A program made the translations under genes and the position numbers. DNA of 64,000 bases, taken from the NCBI RefSeq assembly GCF_003428875.1, contig NZ_QQRS01000002.1, forward strand, positions 186,001-250,000, in the 5' to 3' direction. The stretch comes from Planomicrobium okeanokoites. GTDB lineage: Bacteria; Bacillota; Bacilli; Bacillales_A; Planococcaceae. A model generated the notes under the pieces. That model was not told the origin of the DNA. It saw only the letters and a program-made list of their open reading frames with translations, and searched no databases. Positions 1 to 9,083 of this stretch are shown here, in pieces (position 1 is the stretch's first letter; each line of letters begins with the position of its first letter).

Positions 1-408
1 AGGCTTCTGGAACATCTTAAATCTGATGACCGACTGATGGTGAAAAGCCTTCATGTGCTGGCTGATTCAACGCGTCACCTGATGGAACTGCTGGATTTAC
101 TGGAGCAGAAAGGATGCACATTATATTCGCACAGGGAACAGATCGATACCGATCCGGATAAATTATACAGTTTCCAGAAAATCGTCCAATGCCTCGCGGA
201 TTTTCAGAGCGATTCGATCAGTGCCAAAACAAAAGCCGGCCTGACTGTAGCCAAGGAAAAAGGAATGCACGCGGGACGGCCGAGAAAACCGGACGCTAAT
301 GTAAAAAAAGCGATTGAGATGTATGAAAGCAAGAAATATAATCTTGCAGAAATCAAGGAAAAGACCGGCATCAGCAAATCCACCCTATACCGCTACCTGG
401 AAAACTAG
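1..408 (+). CDS. Serine recombinase/resolvase, C-terminal part (cut by window edge)
   Basis: The reading frame is open from the first base, so the true start and the catalytic serine lie upstream of the window. The visible part holds the end of the resolvase catalytic domain (LMVKSLHVLADSTRHLMEL matches the segment that usually reads VVxxLDRLxR). It continues through the long E helix (SISAKTKAGLTVAKEKG), the AGRPRK linker and a C-terminal Hin-type helix-turn-helix (LAEIKEKTGISKSTLYRYL). Small serine recombinases of this kind act as resolvases or invertases of mobile elements. No transposon ends or res site can be judged from this side. An internal ATG at 37 exists but would cut into the catalytic fold, so it is unlikely to be the start. 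Confidence 0.8.
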   Translation, partial: RLLEHLKSDDRLMVKSLHVLADSTRHLMELLDLLEQKGCTLYSHREQIDTDPDKLYSFQKIVQCLADFQSDSISAKTKAGLTVAKEKGMHAGRPRKPDANVKKAIEMYESKKYNLAEIKEKTGISKSTLYRYLEN

Positions 409-430
409 CCCCTCCAGATTATGAAGAAAA

Positions 431-452
431 GAGCGCCTCGGCGCTCTTTTTT
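431..452. terminator. Bidirectional terminator between recombinase and usp
   Basis: A perfect GAGCGC/GCGCTC stem with a short CTCG-type loop is followed by six T. It lies between two convergent genes and has A-rich sequence on its other side, so it could serve both. Confidence 0.75.
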
Positions 453-461
453 AATCTTTTT

Positions 462-881
462 CTATTTCACAATCAGCACAGGACAGTTTGCGCGTTTCAC
501 CACTTTGTGGCTGACGCTGCCCAGCACCATTTCCTGCAGCGAGTTCAGACCACGGCTGCCGATGACCAGAATATCGAAGCTTTCCGAATTGGCGTACTCG
601 ACTATAGCCGGCCCCGGACTCCCATGCAAAATCTTCACACGATATTTAATTGCTGCTTCAGCAATTTTTTCCTCCACTGGCTGAAGTTTCTTACGGCGCT
701 GGAGGTCCAGTTCAACTGAACTTCCGCTGTGCAGCACATCGTTTTTTGCATCGTCGTGGTCTGCTACATATACGATGGTGATTTGTGAATCCCCATTGTT
801 TCCCGCAATAGTGATTGCCTCTTTTGCGGCGCGAAGGGAATGGTCCGAACCATCCACCGCCAATAATATTTTGCTGTACAT
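462..881 (-). CDS. Universal stress protein, UspA family
   Basis: A single Usp domain of 139 residues, the usual length. The N-terminal beta strand KILLAVDGSDHS and the C-terminal ATP-binding signature GSRGLNSLQEMVLGSVSHKV (G-2x-G-9x-G-S) mark the ATP-binding subclass. Such proteins are cytoplasmic and help survival under starvation and stress; the precise role is not known. The ATG at 881 is preceded by an AGGAGT ribosome site. The gene stands alone, converging on the recombinase and separated from the patatin gene by a ~195-bp promoter region. Confidence 0.9.
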   Translation of the reverse strand: MYSKILLAVDGSDHSLRAAKEAITIAGNNGDSQITIVYVADHDDAKNDVLHSGSSVELDLQRRKKLQPVEEKIAEAAIKYRVKILHGSPGPAIVEYANSESFDILVIGSRGLNSLQEMVLGSVSHKVVKRANCPVLIVK

Positions 882-1077
882 CTGCCAACACTCCTTTTAG
901 CTGATCAAAGCTGGCGAAAAACCTTGTTGTTCTGCTTCGCCAGCTGCTTCCCTTTTCTTCACAGTGTACCACCAAAATTCCCAAAAAATAACCTTTATAG
1001 GAAAAATAAATTATGTGTTATGATGTAGGAAATTAAATGGAAATGCAGATCCGTTAACTTGAGATGGAGGGATCGAT

Positions 1078-1947
1078 ATGTACGAGAGTGGATTAGTTTT
1101 GGAAGGCGGCGGCATGAGAGGGATTTATACCGCCGGCGTACTGGAATATTTCATGGAAAAAGACCGTTATTTCCCGTATGTCATCGGCGTATCGGCCGGC
1201 GCCTGCAATGCGGCTTCCTATATCTCCAGACAGCCGGGAAGAAATAAATCGGTGATGGTCGATTTCGTGCGTCACCCTGATTACATTTCATTGCGCAACC
1301 TCATGCAAAAAAGAGAATTGTTCGGAATGGATTTGATTTTCGATCAGATTCCGAACAAACTTTTGCCGTTCGATTTCCCTGCTTTTCATGAAGCAAAAGA
1401 GCGGTTTGTCATCGGCACGACGGATTGCGTAACCGGGGAACCGGTTTATTTCGAAAAAAATGACAGCCCGAAAGACATCCTGTCGATCATCCGCGCTTCC
1501 AGTTCCCTGCCTTTCATGTCCAAAGCCGTTACATACAATGGCCATCAGCTGATGGACGGCGGCGTAGCAGATCCGGTACCGTTCAAAAAGGCGCTCGCAG
1601 ACGGTGTAGAGAAGCCGGTGATCGTGCTGACGAAAAGCAAAGGGTACCGCAGGAAACCTTCGCGCTTCAGAAAAACGGGCCGCTATTTTTACAAGGACTA
1701 TATGGGACTTACTCATGCACTTGAAATCCGCTGGAAACATTATAATGATCAATTGGAAGAAATCGAACAGCTTGAGCGGGAAGGCAAAGTGTTCGTCATC
1801 CGCCCGTCACAGGATATTAAAGTAAAACGGGCCGAGCGTGATCCCGTGAAACTTGATCAGCTTTACCGTCAGGGCTACTCGGATGCACAGCATGCTTTTG
1901 AAGCGATGGAAAACTGGCTCCAGGCGAAAGCTGTGGAATCCAGCTGA
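1078..1947 (+). CDS. Patatin-like phospholipase (YjjU-type)
   Basis: A 289-residue protein with the patatin hydrolase layout. The glycine-rich oxyanion loop GGGMRG lies at about residues 10-15, the nucleophile elbow GVSAG has Ser39, and the catalytic-dyad Asp sits in DGGVADPVP near residue 161. No signal peptide is visible, so it probably acts on membrane lipids from the cytoplasm. The start is the ATG at 1078, eight bases after GGAGG. The gene appears monocistronic: a TATGAT-like -10 lies in the AT-rich upstream region and a strong terminator follows. The natural substrate cannot be told from sequence. Confidence 0.9.
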   Translation: MYESGLVLEGGGMRGIYTAGVLEYFMEKDRYFPYVIGVSAGACNAASYISRQPGRNKSVMVDFVRHPDYISLRNLMQKRELFGMDLIFDQIPNKLLPFDFPAFHEAKERFVIGTTDCVTGEPVYFEKNDSPKDILSIIRASSSLPFMSKAVTYNGHQLMDGGVADPVPFKKALADGVEKPVIVLTKSKGYRRKPSRFRKTGRYFYKDYMGLTHALEIRWKHYNDQLEEIEQLEREGKVFVIRPSQDIKVKRAERDPVKLDQLYRQGYSDAQHAFEAMENWLQAKAVESS

Positions 1948-1980
1948 ATTTGCTGGCCCACTTTACGCATGCGTTTAAAA

Positions 1981-2025
1981 AACCCCGGTCACTCCACTGT
2001 TTTTCAGTGTGAGCTGACCGGGGTT
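1981..2025. terminator. Bidirectional terminator between patatin and selA
   Basis: AACCCCGGTCA pairs with TGACCGGGGTT across an inner region that also has complementary bases. T-rich sequence follows on the plus strand and A-rich sequence precedes it. It separates the convergent patatin and selA genes. Confidence 0.8.
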
Positions 2026-2029
2026 ATTT

Positions 2030-3442
2030 TTATTCTGCTGCCGCAATAGTAATGTATGCCTGTATGACTTCGTCCATTTCATCTTCACGGACCGTCCGGA
2101 AGTCGACACACACTTTTTCATCTTGGATTCTCGCAATGACCGGCGGACGATTTTCTCTGAGACGCTTCGCCAGTTGCTGCGCGGGCATCCCATCATGGCT
2201 GATCGCCGCCAGGTATGTGGGAATTTCGACTTCCGGCATGGTGCCGCCGCCGATTTGAGAAACCCCCGCCAGCAATTCCACACTGTAATCACCGGTGCGT
2301 GATTCCAGTGCTGTGATAAAACTCCCTGCCTGCCGCTTAATGTCATCTGAATCTCGCATAATATCCCGTACTGTCGGAATTTCATTTACGGCATCTCCAC
2401 CAGCCACATAGGCTTTCAGCGTTTCTTCCAATGCAGCGAATGTCATTTTATCGACACGCAGTACACGCGCCAGCTGATGTTTCTTGAGCTTGCCGATCAG
2501 CTCTTTAGTGCCGGCGATGATACCGGCTTGCGGGCCGCCGAGCAATTTATCGCCGCTGAAGCTGACGAGATCCGCTCCTGCAGCAATCACATCCCGTACA
2601 TGAGGTTCGCTTCCGATACCGTGTTTTTGGAAGTCATACAGCGCGCCGCTGCCGAGGTCTTCATAAAACACCAGCTCGTCGTAGCGTTTCTTCAATTCCA
2701 CCAATTCTTCGGTTTCAACCGTTGCTGTAAAGCCCGACATGAAGAAATTGCTGGTATGGACTTTCATGATCATAGCTGTCTCTTCATTAATCGCATCTTC
2801 ATAATCGAATAAATGCGTCTTATTGGTCGTGCCGACTTCACGGAGATGCGCCCCGCTTTCTTCCATAATGGAAGAAACCCGGAACGATCCGCCGATTTCT
2901 ACAAGCTGGCCGCGGGATACAATGACTTCTTTCCGTTTCGCCAATGCGCTTAAAATCATAAACACTGCCGCAGCGTTATTGTTCACGACCATAGCCGCTT
3001 CTGCTCCTGTCGCCTGCTTGATCAGGTCTTCCAGGATGTCATGGCGCGAACCGCGCTTTCCTTCGGCGATCCGATATTCCAGATTGGAGTAGTCGCGCGC
3101 TGCCCGTGTCACTTGTTCCACTGCCCGTTTGCTCAGGCGCGAGCGCCCCAGATTGGTGTGCAGCACCGTGCCGGTCCCATTAATGACACGCATTAGCCGG
3201 TCTTCATTCCATTCAGCTGCTTTTTTCTTGGCGTTGCTGAAAATCAGTTCGCTGAAATTTTCCTCAGCAGGCAATACATCCGATTTTCCCGCAAGCAGAT
3301 TTTCACGCAGCACACCCAATTCCTGCTGGATGTACTTCGTACCCTGTTCGGCAGTCAGCCCGAAAGAAATTAAAAATTCTTCAAAACGCCTGTCTTTCTG
3401 CAATTCATGGACGGGCGGTAATAGGCGCAAATATTGCTTCAT
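2030..3442 (-). CDS. selA: L-seryl-tRNA(Sec) selenium transferase SelA
   Basis: SelA converts Ser-tRNA(Sec) to Sec-tRNA(Sec) with selenophosphate, using PLP. The protein has 470 residues, normal for the bacterial decameric enzyme. The N-terminal tRNA-binding region is followed by the fold-type I aminotransferase core with INGTGTVLHTNLGR and the PLP-lysine motif SGDKLLGGPQ (Lys299, matching Lys295 of E. coli). It is the last gene of a selB - SelW-like - selA minus-strand operon, 30 bp after the small selenoprotein stop. The ATG at 3442 follows GGAGG. With selB, selC and selD all within 6 kb, the host should make selenoproteins. Confidence 0.97.
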   Translation of the reverse strand: MKQYLRLLPPVHELQKDRRFEEFLISFGLTAEQGTKYIQQELGVLRENLLAGKSDVLPAEENFSELIFSNAKKKAAEWNEDRLMRVINGTGTVLHTNLGRSRLSKRAVEQVTRAARDYSNLEYRIAEGKRGSRHDILEDLIKQATGAEAAMVVNNNAAAVFMILSALAKRKEVIVSRGQLVEIGGSFRVSSIMEESGAHLREVGTTNKTHLFDYEDAINEETAMIMKVHTSNFFMSGFTATVETEELVELKKRYDELVFYEDLGSGALYDFQKHGIGSEPHVRDVIAAGADLVSFSGDKLLGGPQAGIIAGTKELIGKLKKHQLARVLRVDKMTFAALEETLKAYVAGGDAVNEIPTVRDIMRDSDDIKRQAGSFITALESRTGDYSVELLAGVSQIGGGTMPEVEIPTYLAAISHDGMPAQQLAKRLRENRPPVIARIQDEKVCVDFRTVREDEMDEVIQAYITIAAAE

Positions 3443-3472
3443 CGCAAATCCTCCATCTGCCGTGTTGGTAAG

Positions 3473-3706
3473 CTATTTTTCAATGATCCGGATGATTTCA
3501 CTGAGCTCCGGGTACTGCCTCGTTTCCAATTTTGAGTGGATTTTTGTTCCATCCACTGTGATTTCGAATGCGCCGCCGGAACTCGGGATGAGTTCAAGCG
3601 CTTTGATGTCGTGTCTGAAATGGCTGAATAATTGTTCCGCAAAACTTGCGGCTTTGGGTGCGTAATTTCATTGCATGCAAAACTCGATTACGATTTTCAT
3701 TGCCAT
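3473..3706 (-). CDS. SelW/Rdx-family selenoprotein with in-frame TGA (CMQU)
   Basis: Read through a TGA at 3668-3670 as selenocysteine, this gene gives a 77-residue protein. It starts MAMKIVIEFCMQUNYAPKAA, where Cys10 and Sec13 form the CxxU redox motif of the Rdx (SelW/SelT/SelH) family. The family's second signature follows (LIPSSGGAFEITVDGTKIHSK). These are small thioredoxin-fold proteins thought to act in thiol/selenol redox reactions. The ATG at 3706 has a GGGAG site, 16 bp after the selB stop, and the stop is 30 bp before selA, so it is co-transcribed with the decoding machinery. A SECIS-like hairpin lies 22 nt past the TGA. Standard gene calling misses it or calls a frame-shifted shadow. 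Confidence 0.92.
3637..3651 (-). promoter_or_regulatory. SECIS element of the SelW-like gene
   Basis: On the minus strand CCGCAA pairs perfectly with TTGCGG around a GTT apical loop. The loop begins 22 nt after the TGA. This meets known bacterial SECIS rules: a small loop, a G in its first two bases, and 16-37 nt spacing. SelB would bind here. Confidence 0.8.
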
Positions 3707-3722
3707 CACACTCCCTTCTGCG

Positions 3723-5621
3723 CTATTTTCCGGTCCAGCGGCGCTGGTCTTCAGCGCGCTCGGTGATTCCAAGCGAATCGAACAGTTCCAATAATGGAAT
3801 CAGGTATTTCCGTGATAAATCCAGCGAATCTTTGGCTTCCTTCAAACCGAATGCCGCTTCTGTATCCTGCTTGAGTCTGGCTGCAGCCTCTTCAACTGCG
3901 CTGCGATGAATCATCGTATCCTCCTGCAGCGGGTAAATCTGTTTCATTTCCAATAAATACAACGTCAAATCCGAAATTTCGCTTTTCGGCAGCGGCGAGC
4001 CTGCAAAGTACTGCTCCCATTTCTTAACTTGGATGCCGTCCTTTTCAAGTGCGGCAATAATCCCTTCCATCCGCACCTTCCATTGCTTCGGCAAATGCGG
4101 TTCGAAAGTGCCGAGCGCGATAAACTGCCCGACTTTCTTCAGGTCCCCTTGTTCAGTCAATCGGTTCAGGCTGTATTCAATGAAAGGCTTCGGATAACTG
4201 GCACTCAGCGACTGGCTCAATTCCGCCTTGCTCATGCCGGGTCTCATCGGAAAGTCTGTATGATAGGTTTCAACGCGCTCTACGAATTCCCCTGTGATTT
4301 TTGAAAAAGTTTTCGCCAGGGTGAATTTCTGCGAACCCGTTTCAAGCAGGCTGCCATTCTCCAAGCCCGCCGCAATCGTTTCTTTCAGGACCGGTTCATC
4401 CAGTGAAGTTTGCTGGATCAGTTGCTTTAAATCCAGCAGGATATTTTTCGCCAGCGCTTCTTCAACAAGATCTGCCGGTGTCCCTTTCATGACATTCCGC
4501 AGCATCTCGATCGTTTCCGGACCGAAACGGTATTTGCCGCCTTTCGGCTGGATTACCCAGCCGCCGCCCAGTGTTTCAACCGGCGTTGGCCGCCGCAGGA
4601 TGAAGCGGTCGCCGCGCCGGACCACGATTTCTTCATCAAGACGAATCTGGCACATCACTTCTTCACCGGTCTGCTCCAGTTCATTGCGGTCAAAAAAGAC
4701 GATTTTCCCCATCACTTCCGAAGTTCCCACATGCACTTTCACCGGTGCCCGCTGCTTGAGCGGCGTGAATGAGCCGCCGGTAAGATTCAAGACGATATCA
4801 ATGGTGGCAGTCACCAGAAAATGGTCGGATGCCACCAGCACATCCCCACGGAATACCTCGGTTTTATCGATTCCGCCCAGGTTGACCGCTGTCCGCTGCC
4901 CTGCCCGCGCTTCTTCCCGCTCTTCGTGATGAACTTGGATCTGGCGTGCTTTCACTTTCAGCCCTTTCGGCAATAAAGTCAGCTGTGCCCCTTTTTGGAC
5001 CGCCCCTTCATAGATTGTTCCGCGGACAACCGTCCCTTGCCCTTGTACCGTAAACACCTGGTCAATCGGCAAACGGAATGAACCATAGGCATCACGGAAT
5101 TTTACCGCTTTCAGGCTATCGATAATGGTGGATTTCAATTGATTGACGCCAGTTCCCGACAAGCTGTCGACCATCACATACGGCGCGCCGTCAAAAATCG
5201 TTCCTTCGAGCCGCTCCTGAATGTCTTCCTGTACGAGTTCCAGCATGATGTCATCAACACGGTCGATTTTCGTGATGGCCACGATGCAATGTTCAACTCC
5301 CAGAAATTGAAGAATCTCCAAGTGCTCTTCAGTTTGCGGCATGACACCTTCATCTGCCGCTATGACAAGAACCACCAAATCGATTCCGGCAACCCCGGCA
5401 ATCATCTGGCGGATAAACCGTTCGTGCCCTGGCACATCAATAATCGATAATTGCGTCCCGTCTTCCGTCTCGAACGGTGCGTAACCCGGTTCAATGGAAA
5501 TGCCCCGCTCTTTCTCTTCCTTTAAACGGTCCGTGTCCACATTCGTCAGCGCTTTCGTCAGCGCCGTTTTGCCATGGTCGATGTGACCGGCCATGCCGAT
5601 CGTGTAATATGTCTTCTCCAT
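3723..5621 (-). CDS. selB: Selenocysteine-specific elongation factor SelB
   Basis: SelB is the GTPase that carries Sec-tRNA(Sec) to a UGA held by a SECIS hairpin. The 632-residue length fits. The N-terminal EF-Tu-like GTPase domain has G1 [10 protein letters not shown]2 region [11 protein letters not shown]3 DVPGHERFI and G4 TKID. Beta-barrel domains follow, and the C-terminal ~250 residues have the winged-helix repeats that bind SECIS RNA. It is the first gene of the selB - SelW-like - selA operon, and divergent selC lies about 135 bp upstream. The ATG at 5621 follows a GGTGAG-type site. Confidence 0.97.
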   Translation of the reverse strand: MEKTYYTIGMAGHIDHGKTALTKALTNVDTDRLKEEKERGISIEPGYAPFETEDGTQLSIIDVPGHERFIRQMIAGVAGIDLVVLVIAADEGVMPQTEEHLEILQFLGVEHCIVAITKIDRVDDIMLELVQEDIQERLEGTIFDGAPYVMVDSLSGTGVNQLKSTIIDSLKAVKFRDAYGSFRLPIDQVFTVQGQGTVVRGTIYEGAVQKGAQLTLLPKGLKVKARQIQVHHEEREEARAGQRTAVNLGGIDKTEVFRGDVLVASDHFLVTATIDIVLNLTGGSFTPLKQRAPVKVHVGTSEVMGKIVFFDRNELEQTGEEVMCQIRLDEEIVVRRGDRFILRRPTPVETLGGGWVIQPKGGKYRFGPETIEMLRNVMKGTPADLVEEALAKNILLDLKQLIQQTSLDEPVLKETIAAGLENGSLLETGSQKFTLAKTFSKITGEFVERVETYHTDFPMRPGMSKAELSQSLSASYPKPFIEYSLNRLTEQGDLKKVGQFIALGTFEPHLPKQWKVRMEGIIAALEKDGIQVKKWEQYFAGSPLPKSEISDLTLYLLEMKQIYPLQEDTMIHRSAVEEAAARLKQDTEAAFGLKEAKDSLDLSRKYLIPLLELFDSLGITERAEDQRRWTGK

Positions 5622-5757
5622 TTGCTCACCCGACTTCTCTGTTTGATCATATCTTAACTTTAAGCTTCCATCAGGCGGGTTTCAAGCACAGCGTTCCAAT
5701 CTCCGTTCTTGCGATTCTCCAAGTTTCCCTATACAATTAAAATCGCTTACAGATTAC

Positions 5758-5854
5758 GGGGTTGGATGAGTGACTGGTGTCTTCCTGGGTCTTCAAAACC
5801 CTGAGGGACCTGCGTGCCAGGTCCGGTGGGTTCGATTCCCACACGATCCCGCCA
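5758..5854 (+). tRNA. selC: tRNA-Sec (anticodon TCA)
   Basis: A 97-nt tRNA with encoded CCA. The 5' strand GGGGTTG pairs with CGATCCC (two wobbles; the eighth acceptor pair G-A is mismatched). A GTGGG/CCCAC T-stem closes the loop TTCGATT, and the anticodon loop is CTTCAAA with TCA at 5793-5795. A long variable arm (GGGACCT with AGGTCC) is typical of tRNA-Sec. A TATACA at 5730-5735 is a plausible -10. It is transcribed away from selB and ends in its own terminator. Confidence 0.95.
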
Positions 5855-5868
5855 ATACATAGAAGAAA

Positions 5869-5892
5869 AGCCGCCAATTCGGCGGCTTTTTC
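5869..5892 (+). terminator. selC terminator
   Basis: AGCCGCC pairs with GGCGGCT around AATTC, followed by TTTTTCT, 15 bp after the tRNA CCA end. Confidence 0.85.
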
Positions 5893-5917
5893 TATAATAA
5901 AGTAGCCTGGCGGAAAT

Positions 5918-5970
5918 TTGCGTGCGATTAGGGTCTGCTTGCGTGCGATTCACACCCTCTTGCGTGCGTT
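5918..5970. repeat. Intergenic array, 21-bp period, core TTGCGTGCGATT
   Basis: Three copies of TTGCGTGCG(ATT) start at 5918, 5939 and 5960, exactly 21 bp apart, with unrelated 9-bp spacers. The array lies between the selC terminator and the glycosyltransferase gene. It is one of five arrays of this design in the window. No coding content is supported, although frames stay open across it. Confidence 0.8.
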
Positions 5971-6116
5971 CCGCCCAATTCTCAAAGATTTTATTGAAAT
6001 AAAAAATTAGCAAGTGGTTAAAGATGACAAAATACACTAGTTTCAGGATAATTAAGTGGAGACATTTAATCCCTGGCTGATTCTATACGCCAAAACGCAA
6101 AAGGATTGAACTGACG

Positions 6117-7127
6117 ATGAAAATAGTATTGGCCGCGCCGAATTATCCACAGCCGCGGGGCAACACCGTGACGGTGCGAAGAATTGCAGCGAATTTGGAG
6201 AAAATTGGTGTACGTACTGAAATTGTTTCAATTACAGGAGAAAACCGCGCCAACACATTGCCCGAAGCCGATCTGGTGCATGGCTTTCACGCCTATTACT
6301 TCCATCAGTTTCTGCAGCAGCTCGATCAAAAACCGAAATCTTATATCATCACGATGACCGGCACCGATTTGAACGCGGATCTCTTCAATCCGGAAAAACG
6401 GCCTGGAGTGCTCAGCACGCTGGAAGACGCAGCTGCAATCCATGTTTTTGATGAAGCCGCCAAAAACACAGTGCTGCAGGAAGCGCCGCAATTCGAGGGG
6501 AAAGTCTTCGCGATTGCGCAAGGTACGAGTGATTTTTCTCCCGCGAACCATTCACAGCTTGAAAAAAAAGCGGGTACTTTTTTATTCGTATTGCCGGCTG
6601 GCATCCGAAAGGTGAAGAATATCCCTTTTGCCATCAATGTTCTCGCCAAACTGCATGAAGCGATTCCGAACATTCGCCTGTGGCTGGCTGGCCCGATTCT
6701 CGAACAAGCGGAAGCGGACATCGTGCTCGCTTTGACGGAAGAACACGCTAGCTGGCTGACCTACATCGGAGAAATTCCTCATGCTGAAATGGGGGCAGTT
6801 TTCGAAAAGGCAGACGTCGTACTGAACACTTCCCATTCAGAAGGCCAGCCTGCCGCAATTTTGGAAGCAATGGGTTACGGCAAGCCCGTTCTAGTTTCAA
6901 ATGTTGCCGGCAATAACGGGATGGTTGAAAATGGAAAAACCGGGTATTTATTTACTGGCCAAAAGCAATTCCTTGATTACGCAGCCGAGCTGATTAATAA
7001 TAACGAAGCAAGGCAACGCATCGGCATGCAGGCGAAACAATATGCGGCCGCTCACCATTCCCCTTCCTTCGAAGCGGAAGCCTTGCTGAAAATTTACACT
7101 TCAATAACACAGCAGGACATTACTTAA
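6117..7127 (+). CDS. SenB-like GT4 glycosyltransferase next to selD (possible selenosugar synthase)
   Basis: A 336-residue GT-B fold glycosyltransferase. Features are the N-terminal MKIVLAAPNYPQPRGN, the acceptor-side motif TGTDLNADLF near residue 80, and a GT4 nucleotide-sugar segment EGQPAAILEAMGYGKPVL. The TGTDL motif, its placement and the overall length resemble SenB, which joins selenophosphate-derived selenium to a UDP-sugar in selenoneine biosynthesis. The gene ends 21 bp before selD, the selenophosphate maker, which supports such a role. No senA homologue is in the window. A substrate other than selenium remains possible. The ribosome site is weak (AAAGGA about 11 bp upstream). Confidence 0.7.
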   Translation: MKIVLAAPNYPQPRGNTVTVRRIAANLEKIGVRTEIVSITGENRANTLPEADLVHGFHAYYFHQFLQQLDQKPKSYIITMTGTDLNADLFNPEKRPGVLSTLEDAAAIHVFDEAAKNTVLQEAPQFEGKVFAIAQGTSDFSPANHSQLEKKAGTFLFVLPAGIRKVKNIPFAINVLAKLHEAIPNIRLWLAGPILEQAEADIVLALTEEHASWLTYIGEIPHAEMGAVFEKADVVLNTSHSEGQPAAILEAMGYGKPVLVSNVAGNNGMVENGKTGYLFTGQKQFLDYAAELINNNEARQRIGMQAKQYAAAHHSPSFEAEALLKIYTSITQQDIT

Positions 7128-7148
7128 TATAGAAAAGAGGCGATCCTA

Positions 7149-8198
7149 ATGACTGAAAAAGATATGGTTAAATTGACTTCTTTATCATCGAAAGGTGGTT
7201 GAGGATGCAAAATTGGTCCTGAGGACCTGGCGCAGGTTCTGCGTCATTTACCGAGAAATGCAGAAAACCCTAATTTACTGGTCGGACTGGATACAGCCGA
7301 CGATGCCGGCGTTTATAAAATCAGCGACGATGTGGCGCTTGTCCAAACCTTGGACTTTTTCACACCAATCGTCGATGACCCTTATATGTTCGGACAAATC
7401 GGCGCAGCCAACTCATTGAGCGACGTTTACGCAATGGGCGGCAAGCCGCTGACCGTCATGAATATTGTGGCGTTCCCGATCAACACACTTGATAAGAGCA
7501 TCCTGGCTGACATTTTGGCCGGTGCTTCCGACAAAGTGAAGGAATCCGGCGCCACTTTGGTCGGCGGACACTCAATCGATGATGAGGAGCCGAAATTCGG
7601 CTTATCCGTTACCGGCACGATTCACCCTGACCGCATCCGCGCGAACGCAGGAGCGAAGCCTGGCGACCGCTTGATTTTGACCAAACCGATCGGCGTCGGC
7701 ATCCTGACGACTGCCATCAAGCAGGATTTGCTTGAAAAAGACGATCTTGCAGAAGTGATGGAAGTTATGGCCACGCTGAATAAAAAAGCGGCTGAAGCAA
7801 TGGAGAACTATACCGTCAATGCCTGCACGGATATCACCGGCTTCGGCCTTCTTGGCCACACGATGGAAATCGCGAAAGGCAGCAGCACAGGCGTCACGAT
7901 CTACAACGATGATGTCCCTGTCCTGGCGAGAGCCAAGGAGCTTGCTGAACAGAACATCATTCCAGGAGGCACGCATAAAAATCACAAATGGCTTGCGCCT
8001 GATATCGATTACGCGGACAATATCAGCAAAATCGATCAGCTCATCCTTTGTGACGCTGTAACTTCCGGCGGATTGCTGATTTCTGTTCCTGAAGCAGAAG
8101 CGGATGCATTGCAGCGCGACCTTCAGAGCAGCGGCGTCCACTCTTCGATTATCGGAGAAGTTACCGAAGACAATGCGGGACGCATTAAAGTTATCTAA
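7149..8198 (+). CDS. selD: Selenide, water dikinase SelD, itself a selenoprotein (U18)
   Basis: SelD makes selenophosphate from selenide and ATP, the selenium donor for SelA. The true start is the ATG at 7149, after GAGGCG. The frame runs through a TGA at 7200-7202 to the stop at 8198 (349 residues). The N-terminus reads SSKGGUGCKIGPEDL, with Sec18 where E. coli SelD has catalytic Cys17. The P-loop-like glycine-rich segment and DTADDAGVYKI follow. It is co-transcribed with the SenB-like gene. Sec-containing SelD is known in other lineages. Conventional calling would begin at an internal ATG near 7332 and lose the active site. Confidence 0.96.
7215..7227 (+). promoter_or_regulatory. SECIS element of selD
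   Basis: GGTCC pairs perfectly with GGACC around a TGA loop. The loop begins 17 nt after the Sec codon, inside the usual bacterial SECIS window, and has a G in its first two bases. Confidence 0.8.
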
Positions 8199-8224
8199 TT
8201 AAAAGCCTTAAAAACTGTACAATA

Positions 8225-8255
8225 AAAACAAGGACTCGCAACGAGTCCTTGTTTT
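8225..8255 (+). terminator. selD terminator
   Basis: A perfect 14-bp stem AAAACAAGGACTCG/CGAGTCCTTGTTTT with a CAA loop and T-run within the stem lies 26 bp after selD. Confidence 0.88.
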
Positions 8256-8314
8256 AAAATTACAGGCAATATGATAAGCCGTAGCGGCATCACCAAAGAA
8301 TAGAGTTGATTTTG

Positions 8315-9070
8315 ATGTGGTTTAAAAAGAGGAGTTTAGTAATATACGCTTTATTGGTTGTGGCGATATTCATCAGTATGCGCCTGACTGAGTTCGATCT
8401 GACGAAATTCCGGGATTTCCGGAATATGATCGACTTCTTGTCGCAATGGTTCCCGATGGATTTCACACGCTTGCCTGGTATGCTCGAAGATACCCTGGCC
8501 ACTTTGGCGATGGCGTTTCTCGGCAGTTTTCTCGGGCTGATCATCGGTTTGCCGCTGAGTTTCCTTGCCGCGCGGAATACAGCACATTCCAAGCTTGTGT
8601 TTCACTTTTTCCGGGTGGCACTCAGTTTTGTGCGCTCTGTACCGGAAATCGTTTTTGGTTTAATTCTTCTGACTACACTCGGGCTCGGGCCATTCCCGGC
8701 AGTGCTGGCGATTACATTCCATAACATCGGCGTCATGGGCAAACTGATTTCCGAGCTGATCGAAGCGGCGGATACCGGACCCCAGGAAGCGATGAAAGCG
8801 GTCGGCGCAAAACGCTGGGTCGCTTCACTCTTCAGCATCCTTCCCCAGATCTGGCCGAATGTCCTGTCCAACTTTTTCTATCGCTTCGAAGTGGCGATCC
8901 GCACTTCATTGATATTGGGATTCATCGGCGGCGGCGGTATCGGCCAGCGTCTGTTCAATGATTTCAATACGTTCAATTATTCATCTGTGTCGCTCGATGT
9001 CCTGATCATCATGGTCATGGTCATTCTCGTCGACTCGCTCGGCAGTTTTGTCCGGAATCGCGTTATCTAA
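8315..9070 (+). CDS. ABC transporter permease, PhnE/PtxC family (candidate selenium-oxyanion importer)
   Basis: A 251-residue integral membrane protein with about six hydrophobic segments. The permease-ATPase coupling (EAA) loop reads LIEAADTGPQEAMKAVGAKR, typical of PhnE-type permeases for phosphonate, phosphite and related oxyanions. It is followed directly by a PhnC-type ATPase; the matching binding protein is encoded on the other strand at 11183-12085. Placement between selD and yedE-type genes, without any C-P lyase or phosphite dehydrogenase gene, suggests selenium uptake; this is inference. ATG 8315 is chosen over TTG 8306; neither has a strong ribosome site. Confidence 0.85.
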   Translation: MWFKKRSLVIYALLVVAIFISMRLTEFDLTKFRDFRNMIDFLSQWFPMDFTRLPGMLEDTLATLAMAFLGSFLGLIIGLPLSFLAARNTAHSKLVFHFFRVALSFVRSVPEIVFGLILLTTLGLGPFPAVLAITFHNIGVMGKLISELIEAADTGPQEAMKAVGAKRWVASLFSILPQIWPNVLSNFFYRFEVAIRTSLILGFIGGGGIGQRLFNDFNTFNYSSVSLDVLIIMVMVILVDSLGSFVRNRVI

Positions 9071-9083
9071 AGGAGGCATGAAA

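Noticed and set aside
3439..3642. A 67-codon frame between selB and selA starting from a TTG
   Set aside because: It is a +1 shadow of the SelW-like selenoprotein; its translation has no family features, while the TGA-containing frame gives the full Rdx signature.
5747..6037. Open frame on the minus strand covering selC
   Set aside because: It spans a well-supported tRNA gene, its terminator and a repeat array, so it is not coding.
7149..7331. selD as a pseudogene or with a start at the internal ATG near 7332
   Set aside because: The in-frame TGA falls exactly on the catalytic residue and is followed by a SECIS hairpin; the upstream codons encode the conserved GGUGCK segment with a good ribosome site.
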